Below are positions 1-9,132 of a DNA stretch of 64,000 bases, piece after piece. The notes beneath the pieces are model-generated. The model was not told the origin of the DNA. It made no database searches and saw nothing but the letters and a program-made list of their open reading frames with translations. Location: contig NZ_VMBP01000005.1 in the NCBI RefSeq assembly GCF_007559435.1, positions 1-64,000 on the forward strand. Reading direction: 5' to 3'. Source of the DNA: Ancylobacter moscoviensis (lineage in GTDB: Bacteria; Pseudomonadota; Alphaproteobacteria; Rhizobiales; Xanthobacteraceae). The position numbers and the translations under genes are program-made. Positions within the stretch are counted from its first letter, which is position 1. The number at the start of each line of letters is the position of its first letter.

Positions 1-2278
1 ACGCCGCAAACTTCCTCGCAGCCGTCAAACTCGCCGCAGCACGCATATGGATGCGATTTATGAGTCGGTGACCTAGAAGCTGGCGAGCGATATAAAGGCC
101 GAGACCCCGGCCCTCTTCGCCCTTGCCGGAAAAGAATGGCTCGAAAATATACGGCAGGTCGTCGTCCCTGAACCCCGGCCCGTTGTCGGCGAACACCATC
201 TGGTTAGCGTCGCCGTCTAAGAGTATTTCGATCTCGCGGGGTTCGGGCGCACCCTGCAGCCAATACGCGGCATTGTCGAACAGGTTGAGCAGCAACTGGA
301 GCAGGACGGCATCGGTAGTCTTCGCCACCAGCGGCGCCCCCATGGTCTCGATCCTCACCGAGATGGAATTTCGCTCCAGCAAACTCTTGAAGATCTTGGC
401 GACCTTCTCGACCAGGTCGAGAACACGCACGTCCTTGCGCCGTTGTTTCGTCGACCTGAACAGCGTCTGCATGTCGCCCATCTGCGACTGCACGAAACTC
501 AGTAAGCCCCTGATCGACATGAGTTCGGCGCGCAAGGCTTCCTTGTCGATCTCAGCATCGCCATCGCAGTAACTCGCCAGCTTATCAACCGCGGACATCG
601 ACCGCTGCATGGCCAGCATGAGGTCGTGCGACGCGGCTTCGACAGACAGGCCTACGCCGGCCAGGTGCTCGGTGTTCTCAGCCCTCTGGACGAGGTAACG
701 CCGCTCGACCTTGTATTGCCGGCTCACCTCCGCGATCTTCTCGCGCACCGCCGGCGGGACATCCGCCGCCGCCGAGGCAGAAACGACATCGTCCATCAAG
801 GTCGGCACCTTACCGGACTTAAAGACCTCGACGTCCTTGGTCTGCTTCTGGCCGATCTTGTAGGCTTGATAAGGAGCCTTCCGCACCCATGCCAGGAAAA
901 CCTGCAGCAGGGCCCGGAAATCCTGAACGGCCCTGCCCGTGTCAACCAAGCCCTCGCGGCTGGTCTTGTCCCGGAGGTTGGGATTGTCTTTCTGGGAAAT
1001 GGCTACGTAGCCGATGACTTGGTCGTTGCTTAGGAACTCACTGGCGCGGACCGTACCGCGCCTGACGTCGATCAGTAGCCAGTCGTCGTCGGGATCGCCG
1101 TACGGGTAGACGCGGATCCCGTCGCGATACAGGTAAATCCTGTGCTTTTTGATAAGTTCCTTGTCGTCCTTGTCCAGCAAACGCTTGCCGGTGGCTTCGT
1201 TACTGAAGTCGAAGACATAGAAGGAGAACTGGAACGGGCCGCATTCCGGTAGGAAACTCTCAACATTAGCGACCGGAACGGCGAGCTGCTTGAGGTAGTC
1301 CCTGAATACCGCGAGCCCCGATATTTCCGCATCGGTTATGAGTAGTGTCCGCTCGCGACCGTCAATCGTGAAAGTGAAACGACGCTCGACGTCATCATAG
1401 CCGCCCTCGATCTTGAAGACCGTTTTGTCTTGGAGGAGCGTGTTCAGTTGGTCTTGCTTCTCGGCAAGAAACGGCTCGAACTCCTCGTCACGGTAGAAGT
1501 ACACCGCAAATTCGGGGTCGGTTTCCGCCTCGTCCCGCACTTCCGCCTGTGCGGTAGATGCAGGCGACTGGTCCGGGAAGAGGTCCGGCTGTTCCACTCG
1601 CGCGGTAAAGATCGACTGCAGTCGGGCCAGGTCCTCGTAGACCTTCTCGATCTTGCCTCGGGACCAGTTTCCGTTGGGCGGCGATATCTCGATCCGCGTT
1701 CCGTGCGGACGGCGCTTCCGGGTCTTGCCCCCGAGATCGATGTCGCCGGCCAAGATCGCGGTGGCCGGGGCGTTCACCGAGAACTGAAGTTCCAGCTCGT
1801 CAAGGAACATCGCCTGGCCGCCATTGATGAAGTTCTCGTCGTATTGGGCGAGCTTCAATTCGAGGACATTCTCGTCCGAAGAGCCGACAGGACGGGTGAT
1901 CATGGTCAAATCGCGGCCGAGCTTCAGCAGGGCGAAACGGCCGATGCCCTTCTCGCCCTGGATGATGCGACCGCCGGCGGTGGTCCTCTTGGCCTGCTTC
2001 CCCATCAGCTTCATCGGCGTTGCTGGGTTGACCCAATGGTTCTCGATGATCTCCTTGGTCATCCCGTGGCCGTCATCTTCGACGACAATCTTGGCGCCGG
2101 TCTTGGGTCGATAGGAAGCATCGAACCCGAGGAAAGAAACCTTCACCCAGCTAGCGTCTGCGTCATAGGCATTCTTTATCAGCTCGGCCAGTGCGACCTG
2201 CTCGTTCCGGATGAGCTGATCCCCCAGCATGGTTAGAAGCCTAGCGTAAGGCTTGAACTTGAGGGGGGTGAGTGTCAT
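1..2278 (-). CDS. Double GHKL ATPase (Hsp90-like N-terminus plus histidine-kinase-like C-terminus), 3' end outside window
   Basis: The frame is open from ATG at 2278 to the left edge (759 codons visible, no stop). Near the N-terminus it has an Hsp90/MORC/MutL-type ATP site: LAELIKNAYDADA (N box), EDDGHGM and GEKGIGRFA. Near the visible C-terminus it has a second, histidine-kinase-type ATPase: LLLNLFDNAAYWL, FADNGPGF and GRGLGLYIARQ. It is preceded by EAASHDLM, which could be a phospho-acceptor H box. The ATG overlaps the stop of the upstream methyltransferase gene (ATGA), so the two are translationally coupled. No membrane segment is seen, so it is probably cytosolic. GHKL ATPases recur in restriction-modification and other defence loci; a role in controlling or executing restriction is inferred. 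The partner effector may lie left of the window. Confidence 0.8.
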   Translation of the reverse strand, partial: MTLTPLKFKPYARLLTMLGDQLIRNEQVALAELIKNAYDADASWVKVSFLGFDASYRPKTGAKIVVEDDGHGMTKEIIENHWVNPATPMKLMGKQAKRTTAGGRIIQGEKGIGRFALLKLGRDLTMITRPVGSSDENVLELKLAQYDENFINGGQAMFLDELELQFSVNAPATAILAGDIDLGGKTRKRRPHGTRIEISPPNGNWSRGKIEKVYEDLARLQSIFTARVEQPDLFPDQSPASTAQAEVRDEAETDPEFAVYFYRDEEFEPFLAEKQDQLNTLLQDKTVFKIEGGYDDVERRFTFTIDGRERTLLITDAEISGLAVFRDYLKQLAVPVANVESFLPECGPFQFSFYVFDFSNEATGKRLLDKDDKELIKKHRIYLYRDGIRVYPYGDPDDDWLLIDVRRGTVRASEFLSNDQVIGYVAISQKDNPNLRDKTSREGLVDTGRAVQDFRALLQVFLAWVRKAPYQAYKIGQKQTKDVEVFKSGKVPTLMDDVVSASAAADVPPAVREKIAEVSRQYKVERRYLVQRAENTEHLAGVGLSVEAASHDLMLAMQRSMSAVDKLASYCDGDAEIDKEALRAELMSIRGLLSFVQSQMGDMQTLFRSTKQRRKDVRVLDLVEKVAKIFKSLLERNSISVRIETMGAPLVAKTTDAVLLQLLLNLFDNAAYWLQGAPEPREIEILLDGDANQMVFADNGPGFRDDDLPYIFEPFFSGKGEEGRGLGLYIARQLLGHRLINRIHMRAAASLTAARKFAA

Positions 2279-3567
2279 CCGCGTTGCGCCATCACGATAT
2301 ATTCCTCCGCGTAAATGTGCATTTCTGTCCGAGTTGAGGAAAGCCGGCCATTCGGAAGTCTATAGGGCGTGTTCGGCTTGTTGGAGATTTGCCGTTTGAC
2401 GACGCTTACGTCAAGAAAGCCCGAATCGAGTAAACTCTCTACCAAGTGGTTCGCGTTGTCTATTCTCACACCACTGAGCTGGGTGTTTCCGACGACAAAT
2501 ACGGAAATCCCGCCGGGCCTCAAGAATTCGTGGCAGCGCTGCGCCACCTTCTGAATGTCGAGGAAATATGACGCGACGGCTTCTGCCGCCCGCCGGTCCC
2601 GGTCGAATAAGCTGAATACGACCTGCTCTCCGACCGAGTTGAGGTTACGCAGTGCCGTAGCGATGCTTGAGCGACGGCTGCTGGTCCCGATGACGCCGGT
2701 CCGCAGGTCGCGATGATCGTCCGCGAAGCCCAACCAGAGCGCCGAAAGCTGGTGGAGGTCTGCATACTCATAGGACGTGGCGTATGGCGGGCTGGTCACT
2801 ATGAGGTCAACTGGTTCAGCGGGCCGTGGTACATCGATGATGCTGCCGCGTACGATTTCAGCCGAGGCAGACGGCGATGACCCGACCTCGGCCCACACCT
2901 CCTGCATCACCCTGCACTGGCGCACGAATGTATCGATAACCAGCGGGGCCGCCCTCAAAGGATCGAGCGACGGCTTTCTCGACCTGCTGCGCCAACGCGA
3001 TACCGGTTTGAGAATGGCAGAGAACGCGCAGTCGAAAGCTGCGGCGAACTCCCCATGGTCGCCGACCTCATCCAGGACGGCATTGCGCAAGCGCACCAGA
3101 TCGTCGAACTGCGAATCTTCGAACCAGGGCCGCAAACGATCCGCGGCTCTGCCGGAGACATGAGGGACGCGCGACGCGCGGGGGAACCTATCGACGATCC
3201 TCGCAGCCGTGCCGCCGAACGTGTCCGCGTTTAGACGGTAACTTTTTACCCTCGTGATTAGCGTGGCCACCGGGTTGATGTCACAACCCCAGAAACCGAT
3301 GCTCCTCAGTGATGCCTCGACTAGGACCGTTCCGCTACCACAGAAGATGTCGGCGACCCTGTTGACCTCTACGCCCTGCCTCCGGGCGTGCTCCAACGCC
3401 CTGTGGACGATGAAAGCCGGAAATCTTGCAGGATAGGAGTGGATACGGTGTATCCTCGACTCGGCTTCGATAGATTCGGTCCATTCATTCGAGTAGGGTG
3501 CACTCCGCAGGCGGTTATACCTCCAAGGGGCGATCTGCTCCTGGCGAGTGAGTTCGATTGTGAGCAT
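2275..3567 (-). CDS. DNA methyltransferase (amino type, TSPPY)
   Basis: 430 residues. The AdoMet-binding side comes first: IHSYPARFP (motif X region, about 42-50) and DIFCGSGTV (motif I, about 73-81). The catalytic motif IV is TSPPY at 258-262. The order X-I-(about 180 residues)-IV fits an alpha-group N4-cytosine or N6-adenine DNA methyltransferase with the recognition region between I and IV; TSPPY rather than DPPY leans towards N4-cytosine. It is the first gene of a leftward pair with the GHKL ATPase (4-nt overlap) and lies 156 bp from a divergent second methyltransferase. It may give self-protection for a restriction module; the specificity cannot be read from sequence alone. Confidence 0.85.
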   Translation of the reverse strand: MLTIELTRQEQIAPWRYNRLRSAPYSNEWTESIEAESRIHRIHSYPARFPAFIVHRALEHARRQGVEVNRVADIFCGSGTVLVEASLRSIGFWGCDINPVATLITRVKSYRLNADTFGGTAARIVDRFPRASRVPHVSGRAADRLRPWFEDSQFDDLVRLRNAVLDEVGDHGEFAAAFDCAFSAILKPVSRWRSRSRKPSLDPLRAAPLVIDTFVRQCRVMQEVWAEVGSSPSASAEIVRGSIIDVPRPAEPVDLIVTSPPYATSYEYADLHQLSALWLGFADDHRDLRTGVIGTSSRRSSIATALRNLNSVGEQVVFSLFDRDRRAAEAVASYFLDIQKVAQRCHEFLRPGGISVFVVGNTQLSGVRIDNANHLVESLLDSGFLDVSVVKRQISNKPNTPYRLPNGRLSSTRTEMHIYAEEYIVMAQRG

Positions 3568-3723
3568 CTCGGACCGATCGGGTGAGTTCCGTAGAATGTA
3601 GTTTGTCTTCGGTTATCAGTCCGTTACGCTGGTCCGACCGACGCAGGTTGTCGGGTTGCGGCTATCTGTGCGCCGCCGTCGCAATCGACCCGCCGACCTG
3701 CGCCACGACCACCGGAGCCACGA

Positions 3724-4920
3724 ATGAAGGTCAGATCCATACATCCCTTCCCGGCCAGGATGGCGCCCGACCTGGCTCTGGTATCGATGGAGGATCTTCC
3801 TGCAGGCAGCGTGGTGCTCGACCCGATGGTCGGTTCAGGTACCGTGGTCCGGCACGCGACAGAGCTGGGTCATGAAGCCTTGGGCTTCGACATGGATCCC
3901 CTAGCCGTCTTGATGAGCCGGGCATGGACAACGTCGGTGTCCGACGTTGCGATCGATACGGAGCTGAAAATAGTACTTGAGCAGGTCGAAGAGCTGGGAA
4001 GTACGGTGCCGACCCTGCCCTGGCAGCAGGATCTGGATACCCTGAGATTCGTGGACTACTGGTTCCACAAGAACCAGCGTGGCGACCTCGCGAGACTTGC
4101 TTCCGTACTAGACCGTCGCAAGGCGGCTGTCCAAGAAGAGACGGGCGACAGTGCCCTTACGGTACTTATTGTCGCTTTTAGTCGGATCATCATTACGAAG
4201 GAGCAAGGCGCCTCCCTAGCGCGGGACACATCGCACAGCCGTCCGCACAGGGTCGCGACTCAATCCGAGTACCAAGTCATCCCGAATTTTGTGCGATCTG
4301 TCGCCCAGCTCCGCAAGCGGTTGATCGAGCACCCGCCGACCGGTTCCGCGAATATCCATCATGGCGACGCCAGGTCGCTCCAGATTGCGGACGGAACGGT
4401 GGACGCCGTGGTGACGTCCCCTCCTTACCTGAATGCCATCGACTACATGCGCGGACACCGCATGTCGCTGGTATGGCTGGGCCATTCCATACCCGAGCTC
4501 AAGGCTGTTCGTTCGACATCCATCGGCGCCGAACGCGCGTCCGGGGCGACTGTCTCGCGAGACGTTGTATCGGTGATAGCATCGATGCGCGGCACGGAAC
4601 TACTGACCCGCCGCCTCGAAGGGATCGTAACCCGCTATGCGGTCGATCTGCTCGCGATGACGAGTGAAACCGCACGGGTACTCAAACCAGGCGGCCGCGC
4701 GACGTTCGTCGTCGGGAATAGCTGTATCAAGGGCAGATTTATCGACAATGCCGCAGGTCTCGCCACGGCCGCGTTAACGGCCGGACTGCTAGTCAAGCAG
4801 AGCCGCGAACGCAACCTTCCTGCAGCAAGTCGATATTTGCCGGTTTCAGGCGACTCCCTATCAAAGCGGATGCGAACCGAAACTGTGCTGATTTGCCGTA
4901 AGCCGGATGTGTCCGCCTGA
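3724..4920 (+). CDS. Second DNA methyltransferase (amino type, TSPPY)
   Basis: 398 residues with the same plan as its divergent neighbour: IHPFPARM at about 6-13, DPMVGSGTV (motif I) at 33-41, a middle segment containing DTSHSRPHR, and TSPPY (motif IV) at 231-235 followed by YLNAIDYMRGH. A C-terminal LKPGGRATFVVGNS strand matches the Rossmann core end. The ATG follows a purine-rich stretch. Two amino-methyltransferases head to head next to a GHKL ATPase suggest that each modifies one strand of a non-palindromic site, or that one is a regulator or remnant. This is inference; the fold assignment is firm. Confidence 0.85.
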   Translation: MKVRSIHPFPARMAPDLALVSMEDLPAGSVVLDPMVGSGTVVRHATELGHEALGFDMDPLAVLMSRAWTTSVSDVAIDTELKIVLEQVEELGSTVPTLPWQQDLDTLRFVDYWFHKNQRGDLARLASVLDRRKAAVQEETGDSALTVLIVAFSRIIITKEQGASLARDTSHSRPHRVATQSEYQVIPNFVRSVAQLRKRLIEHPPTGSANIHHGDARSLQIADGTVDAVVTSPPYLNAIDYMRGHRMSLVWLGHSIPELKAVRSTSIGAERASGATVSRDVVSVIASMRGTELLTRRLEGIVTRYAVDLLAMTSETARVLKPGGRATFVVGNSCIKGRFIDNAAGLATAALTAGLLVKQSRERNLPAASRYLPVSGDSLSKRMRTETVLICRKPDVSA

Positions 4921-5213
4921 GATCGCTACGCTGAACTATAGCTGAACGGGCACGCAGATGTAGGCAGGGTCCGTCGAAAACCCATTCAAACGTCCTAGGC
5001 GGCCGTCCCAACGCAGATCAGTCCGCAGTCGCAGCAGCCGCTAGATTCGCACTTGCTAGCCGCAATTAGTCGCCAATTTTCCCGATCGGGACGCGTCGTA
5101 ACGGCAACTATTCTGCCTCCAGGCCTTGAAGGCTGCCTGTCCGCTCCCGGCCCCTCAGCGTCAGTGCCCTGCAGCGTTTCTCTCTCGGCCAATGAAGGCC
5201 GTGGAGAATTCAC

Positions 5214-5846
5214 ATGGGCCATTCTCGATTCGATGATGCCAATCGCGAGCGTGCGGCATGGAATGCCGGCAAGAAGGTTGGCACCAAGCGTCCGTTCACT
5301 CAGAAGCAAATCTGGGCGATCCGGTTTTTCCTCGATCGCGAAAGACGCGTTCGGGATCGGGCTCTGTTCGATCTTGCAATCGACAGCAAGCTTCGTGGCT
5401 GCGACCTGGTCAAGATCAGGATCCGCGATATGGTCGCCGGCCCGGAGATTAGAACTCGCGCGATCATCGTGCAGCAGAAGACCGGGCGGCCGGTTCAGTT
5501 CGAGATCACCAGCGACGTACGAGCAAGCCTAATGGCTTGGCTGGAACGGCGTGGTGGCAAAGTGGAGGATTATGCCTTCCCGAGCCGGATCGATCACGCG
5601 CATCACATGAGCACGAGGCAGTATGCTCGCCTGGTCGACGAGTGGGTGACCCCGATCGGCCTGCGTCCAGAGGAGTATGGCACTCACTCGCTTCGCCGCA
5701 CGAAGGCGTCGATGATCTACAAGGCGACGGGCAACATCCGCGCCATCCAGTTCTTGCTCGGTCACTCCAAGATTGAGAACACCGTCCGATATCTTGGTGT
5801 CGACGTGGAGGACGCACTGCTGCTGGCAGAGCGGACGGAAATCTGA
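5214..5846 (+). CDS. Short tyrosine recombinase (catalytic domain only)
   Basis: 210 residues, about the size of FimB/FimE-type recombinases and lacking the arm- and core-binding domains of phage integrases. The catalytic set is visible: R in SKLRGCDL, K in QQKTGRP, HSLRR (H-x-x-R), GHSK and the tyrosine in VRYLG. The start is supported by GTGGAG upstream of the ATG. It lies alone inside the island between the methyltransferase and STAND genes, with a hairpin just after the stop. It could mobilise a sub-module, invert a promoter or resolve dimers; none of these can be shown here. Confidence 0.85.
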   Translation: MGHSRFDDANRERAAWNAGKKVGTKRPFTQKQIWAIRFFLDRERRVRDRALFDLAIDSKLRGCDLVKIRIRDMVAGPEIRTRAIIVQQKTGRPVQFEITSDVRASLMAWLERRGGKVEDYAFPSRIDHAHHMSTRQYARLVDEWVTPIGLRPEEYGTHSLRRTKASMIYKATGNIRAIQFLLGHSKIENTVRYLGVDVEDALLLAERTEI

Positions 5847-5854
5847 TGTTGGGC

Positions 5855-5884
5855 GGTCATCCGAGGTAGCCGGATGGCCGTTTC
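5855..5884 (+). terminator. Hairpin after the recombinase gene
   Basis: GGTCATCCG (5855-5863) pairs with CGGATGGCC (5871-5879) across a 7-nt loop, with one G-T pair, followed by GTTTC. It begins 9 nt after the recombinase stop. The T tract is short, so termination is likely but not certain. Confidence 0.5.
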
Positions 5885-6141
5885 AACGCGCGGAACAGCG
5901 TGCCGCCCGGGCTACTAAGGGGTGGATAGCGGAATGGTAGGTTTCGGGCGACTGCGCCGGAAAAGCTGCCATTCACCCGGCCCACGAAGTTTGGCAACTG
6001 CCGACTCCGGTCGGTCATCGAGACGCTAAGAGTCTGAACCGCTTTCGTAAAGACCGATTGTTGGCAGAAGGCCCTCGAGCTTGCCGGGCGCCCTATAGGA
6101 TCAATTTGGACTTTTAGGGACCGTCTCCGCGATATGGCCCC

Positions 6142-8751
6142 CTAATAGCCTGTGCTTAAACGCTCTATCAGCCTTTGGCAGTACCTGTTGCCAGGTTCTT
6201 TGGCCAAACCGAGTTCTGCAATTTGTCTGGCTCTTTCGGAATCGTCAGCGTGCAAATGAAGCCAGGCCAATCGTGAGAGGTCCGTAGCGGAAGCCTCGTC
6301 AATACGCCTCTCCATCAAGCTAATCAGTGATCCGAATACAGCGCGTTTGTCTGTCTGATCAAGATTTGCAATGATCGTCCGGTTATTGTTCACCCAGTTC
6401 GCCATCGTGCTGATTTCTGTTAATGGCGCGTCCGCGGCACCGAAAGCGCGTACAAACGCGCCGCAAGCGGCGATCAGGTCGTTTGTATGCCTGTACAAGT
6501 TTGCCAGCCTTGCCCACGCTTCGCGGCTAGCTTCGTCGTCCGGCACTTGCTCGATATATCTCCTTACATACTCAGCGGTGCCCGATGACCCATCCTCGCC
6601 ATTCACATCCTGATAAAGATCGGCCAGCAACAGCCAAGCCGGAGGATAGCTCTGCGCTACAAATTCGAGAACCTTCTGCACGTCCACGAGTTTCTGCTTC
6701 CCCTCCGAAATTCGCGAGGCAGCTTTCGTAACCAAGCTCATTATTTTCGGATGCAATCCTTCTTTCAGCGAATGGATGCTGGAGGCCCCCAGATCTTGGA
6801 GCAGTCTGATGTCATTTTCGATGATGATCTTTATCGGGCTAACAGTCAGCTTTCTCGATCCGAAAATGGCAGCGGTCAGTGGTACATCAAGAAATTCTGA
6901 ATTATCCGGCGCAGTGACAATCTGCACCAATGACATTCTGACCAGTTCATCTACTGCGCCGCTGACATCGAGCTGCTCGCTTTGGTCACGAAGAAGTACA
7001 GCTTCAACAGCCAGTTGTGGCACCAGAGAGCGCCACCCACTAAGCGTGAGAAAAACGCGACTGGACAGAGGGGACAGATTCGCAAAGGTCCTCTCAAATA
7101 AAGCATCCAGAACATCATCCTTTCGGGCAATAATTCTCTTAGGTCTCCCGGTTTTCTTTCTGTCAGCAATTTCACCAAGCATAATTTTTATTACGTAGGG
7201 GTGCCCATCAGATTCCTCAGAGATGCTTCTACAATAATCTTCGTCTATCAGATCCAGTATGCCTAACGCTTCTGAAGTTTGACGAATAAGCGCTTGTGCT
7301 TCGAGCTCTTCCATGCCGCTAACGGGGATTGGATAGTCGGCCTTAAATTCCCGAAAACGACTGGTAATCAGTATCTTGTTGGGAAGACGGACGTTTGAAT
7401 CCAGCCAGCTAAAAACATCGACAGGATTCCTCATCGTCTCAAAATTATCGAATACGAAAAGCAATGGTCCGCCTAGTGTACTCTGCCGTAAGCTGTCGGA
7501 CATTATGTCTATTGCTGTCCGCTTAGGGCTTAACTCGGCGTCGTATCCCATCATGGTTACGAACTCAGACGATATATCCTTCTCTGTAAGTACCTGTGGC
7601 TTAACTATTTTGGGACCTTGCGGCAGAAGGTCGATGTCGCGAGCACTGAACCAGAGAATAGCTTCAAAGCGGCTCGTGGTGGCGATGTCGTGAAGAATCT
7701 GCAGCGCTAAGGACGTTTTTCCAATTCCTCCCCTACCGACGAGGGTTACAATTGGATGGCGATCGTTGGTAAGGATACTTGCAATTTCCTTTTCCAAAGC
7801 GGGGCGCGCAACATAACTCGACGGGGCCGGCGGCAGGTTACTCCAAACATTGTTCATTACATCGAGTTGCCCAACACCGTGCGTTTCGCTGACCGGCAGT
7901 TCCGAGGCGCTGGCAAGATACGGTGATGCATCGCCATCCTGACGATTATCGGAGATAAGAGAGTGAAGTTCGAATGTCTTCCCTTTAAATGCTCCGTTTG
8001 GGAAGAAAAAATCGGACACATCGGCATCTGTATTAAGAAGTTCAACTCGCCTAAGGGTATCAAAGGATATATAGGTTCCGTTCTGATATACAGAACGCGA
8101 CATAGCCGAAGCAGTTTTGAGAGACGCAAAAACGCTCTCATCACCGCCCATCGGAACTATTCTATATTTTCCGGAGAGATTTCGGTGAAGGTATGCCCAG
8201 GGACGAGAAAACAAGGGATTATTATCGGATATAATTTTAATCGATTCTTCAAGTATGGGTGATATTTTGGAGCAAAGCATCGCGGTGGGCGCGCCATGAC
8301 CACGCGTTTTGTTTCTCAACTCGGAAAAACTGGCGAACCAAGAGCGTAGCTGGACTTTTCCGGCGATAGGTTGCTTACCAGTGTCAATATACTGTTGGGC
8401 TTCCAGCAGGAGGCGCACTGCCTCATACTGCCAGTTTCCAGGGCCAACACGCTCAGTGAGAAGACGACGATCTTCCTTCGCTGTAGGAACAAGATGCTGA
8501 GAGGCTGGACCGACTAGCGCGTCATCCAACACACTACTCCACTCTCCAATGCCATCAGCGCGAACAATCTTGTGTAGGAGCCGGTACCGGTGCCTATCTC
8601 TGTCGTCGTCGATCGCCGCCACAATCGCAGCTGTCGTCAGGCGTACTAGGAACTCGCCAGCGTAAAGCAGATCATGAAATAATGCTGTGTCGGAATCCTC
8701 TCGCGACCGGTTAACGCGATCATTCATAAGCCGAATTGGCCTCAAAGCCAT
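6142..8751 (-). CDS. STAND NTPase with TPR-like C-terminus and HEPN-like N-terminal motif
   Basis: 869 residues from ATG 8751, which has a run of G's (GGGGGGA) about 10 nt upstream; the frame is open to 8979 but that extension looks non-coding. An N-terminal helical domain (1-250) contains ELRNKTRGHG, giving R146-x5-H152, a HEPN-RNase-like signature. The P-loop VGRGGIGKTS is near 335-345, the Walker B LLFVFDNFE near 430 and an ITSR sensor follows, all typical of STAND/NB-ARC ATPases. The last 150-200 residues look like TPR helices. Such proteins in prokaryotes are often phage sensors that trigger an attached effector (Avs-like and related systems). The location in a defence-rich island supports this. 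The HEPN assignment is tentative. Confidence 0.75.
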   Translation of the reverse strand: MALRPIRLMNDRVNRSREDSDTALFHDLLYAGEFLVRLTTAAIVAAIDDDRDRHRYRLLHKIVRADGIGEWSSVLDDALVGPASQHLVPTAKEDRRLLTERVGPGNWQYEAVRLLLEAQQYIDTGKQPIAGKVQLRSWFASFSELRNKTRGHGAPTAMLCSKISPILEESIKIISDNNPLFSRPWAYLHRNLSGKYRIVPMGGDESVFASLKTASAMSRSVYQNGTYISFDTLRRVELLNTDADVSDFFFPNGAFKGKTFELHSLISDNRQDGDASPYLASASELPVSETHGVGQLDVMNNVWSNLPPAPSSYVARPALEKEIASILTNDRHPIVTLVGRGGIGKTSLALQILHDIATTSRFEAILWFSARDIDLLPQGPKIVKPQVLTEKDISSEFVTMMGYDAELSPKRTAIDIMSDSLRQSTLGGPLLFVFDNFETMRNPVDVFSWLDSNVRLPNKILITSRFREFKADYPIPVSGMEELEAQALIRQTSEALGILDLIDEDYCRSISEESDGHPYVIKIMLGEIADRKKTGRPKRIIARKDDVLDALFERTFANLSPLSSRVFLTLSGWRSLVPQLAVEAVLLRDQSEQLDVSGAVDELVRMSLVQIVTAPDNSEFLDVPLTAAIFGSRKLTVSPIKIIIENDIRLLQDLGASSIHSLKEGLHPKIMSLVTKAASRISEGKQKLVDVQKVLEFVAQSYPPAWLLLADLYQDVNGEDGSSGTAEYVRRYIEQVPDDEASREAWARLANLYRHTNDLIAACGAFVRAFGAADAPLTEISTMANWVNNNRTIIANLDQTDKRAVFGSLISLMERRIDEASATDLSRLAWLHLHADDSERARQIAELGLAKEPGNRYCQRLIERLSTGY

Positions 8752-9132
8752 GCTCTTGTTCCCCCCAAGCGGCTCCGAATTATTACCTCCCCGCGATGCT
8801 AGCGGCAACTTACGTCGCATCTGGATCTGGGAAACCTGCACTAACCCAACCGAACTCGACGCAATGTCGGATCGCTGCCATTGTTCGGCATTGGTGCCGA
8901 TGGAGAAGCCCGTCCGTCCCCTGCCAGTCCCGACCAATCCGAAAGTCGGACGGCTTTCCAATGGCGGGTTTTGGATCACGGCAAATTGGCCTGAACGGCT
9001 GACTGGGGGTCGGGTGCAGAAGGGCAGCTAAACGGCATTCGCCGATGGATAGCTGACGGTCCGGCGACGGCCCCAAACCGGCCATTCGTCGTCGCCGCAG
9101 CAAACTTCCGCTTATGGCGCACAGAAGACCGC
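8752..9132. other. 381-bp gap between STAND and Fic genes
   Basis: No convincing gene. The minus frame continuous with the STAND gene (up to 8979) lacks a good ribosome site and has low-complexity, non-domain content, so it is treated as leader sequence. The STAND promoter should lie here. No tandem repeat, strong hairpin or att-like copy was recognised. Confidence 0.4.

Noticed and set aside
8752-8979. Longer N-terminus for the STAND protein
   Set aside because: The extension lacks a ribosome site and domain-like sequence, whereas ATG 8751 has a clear one.
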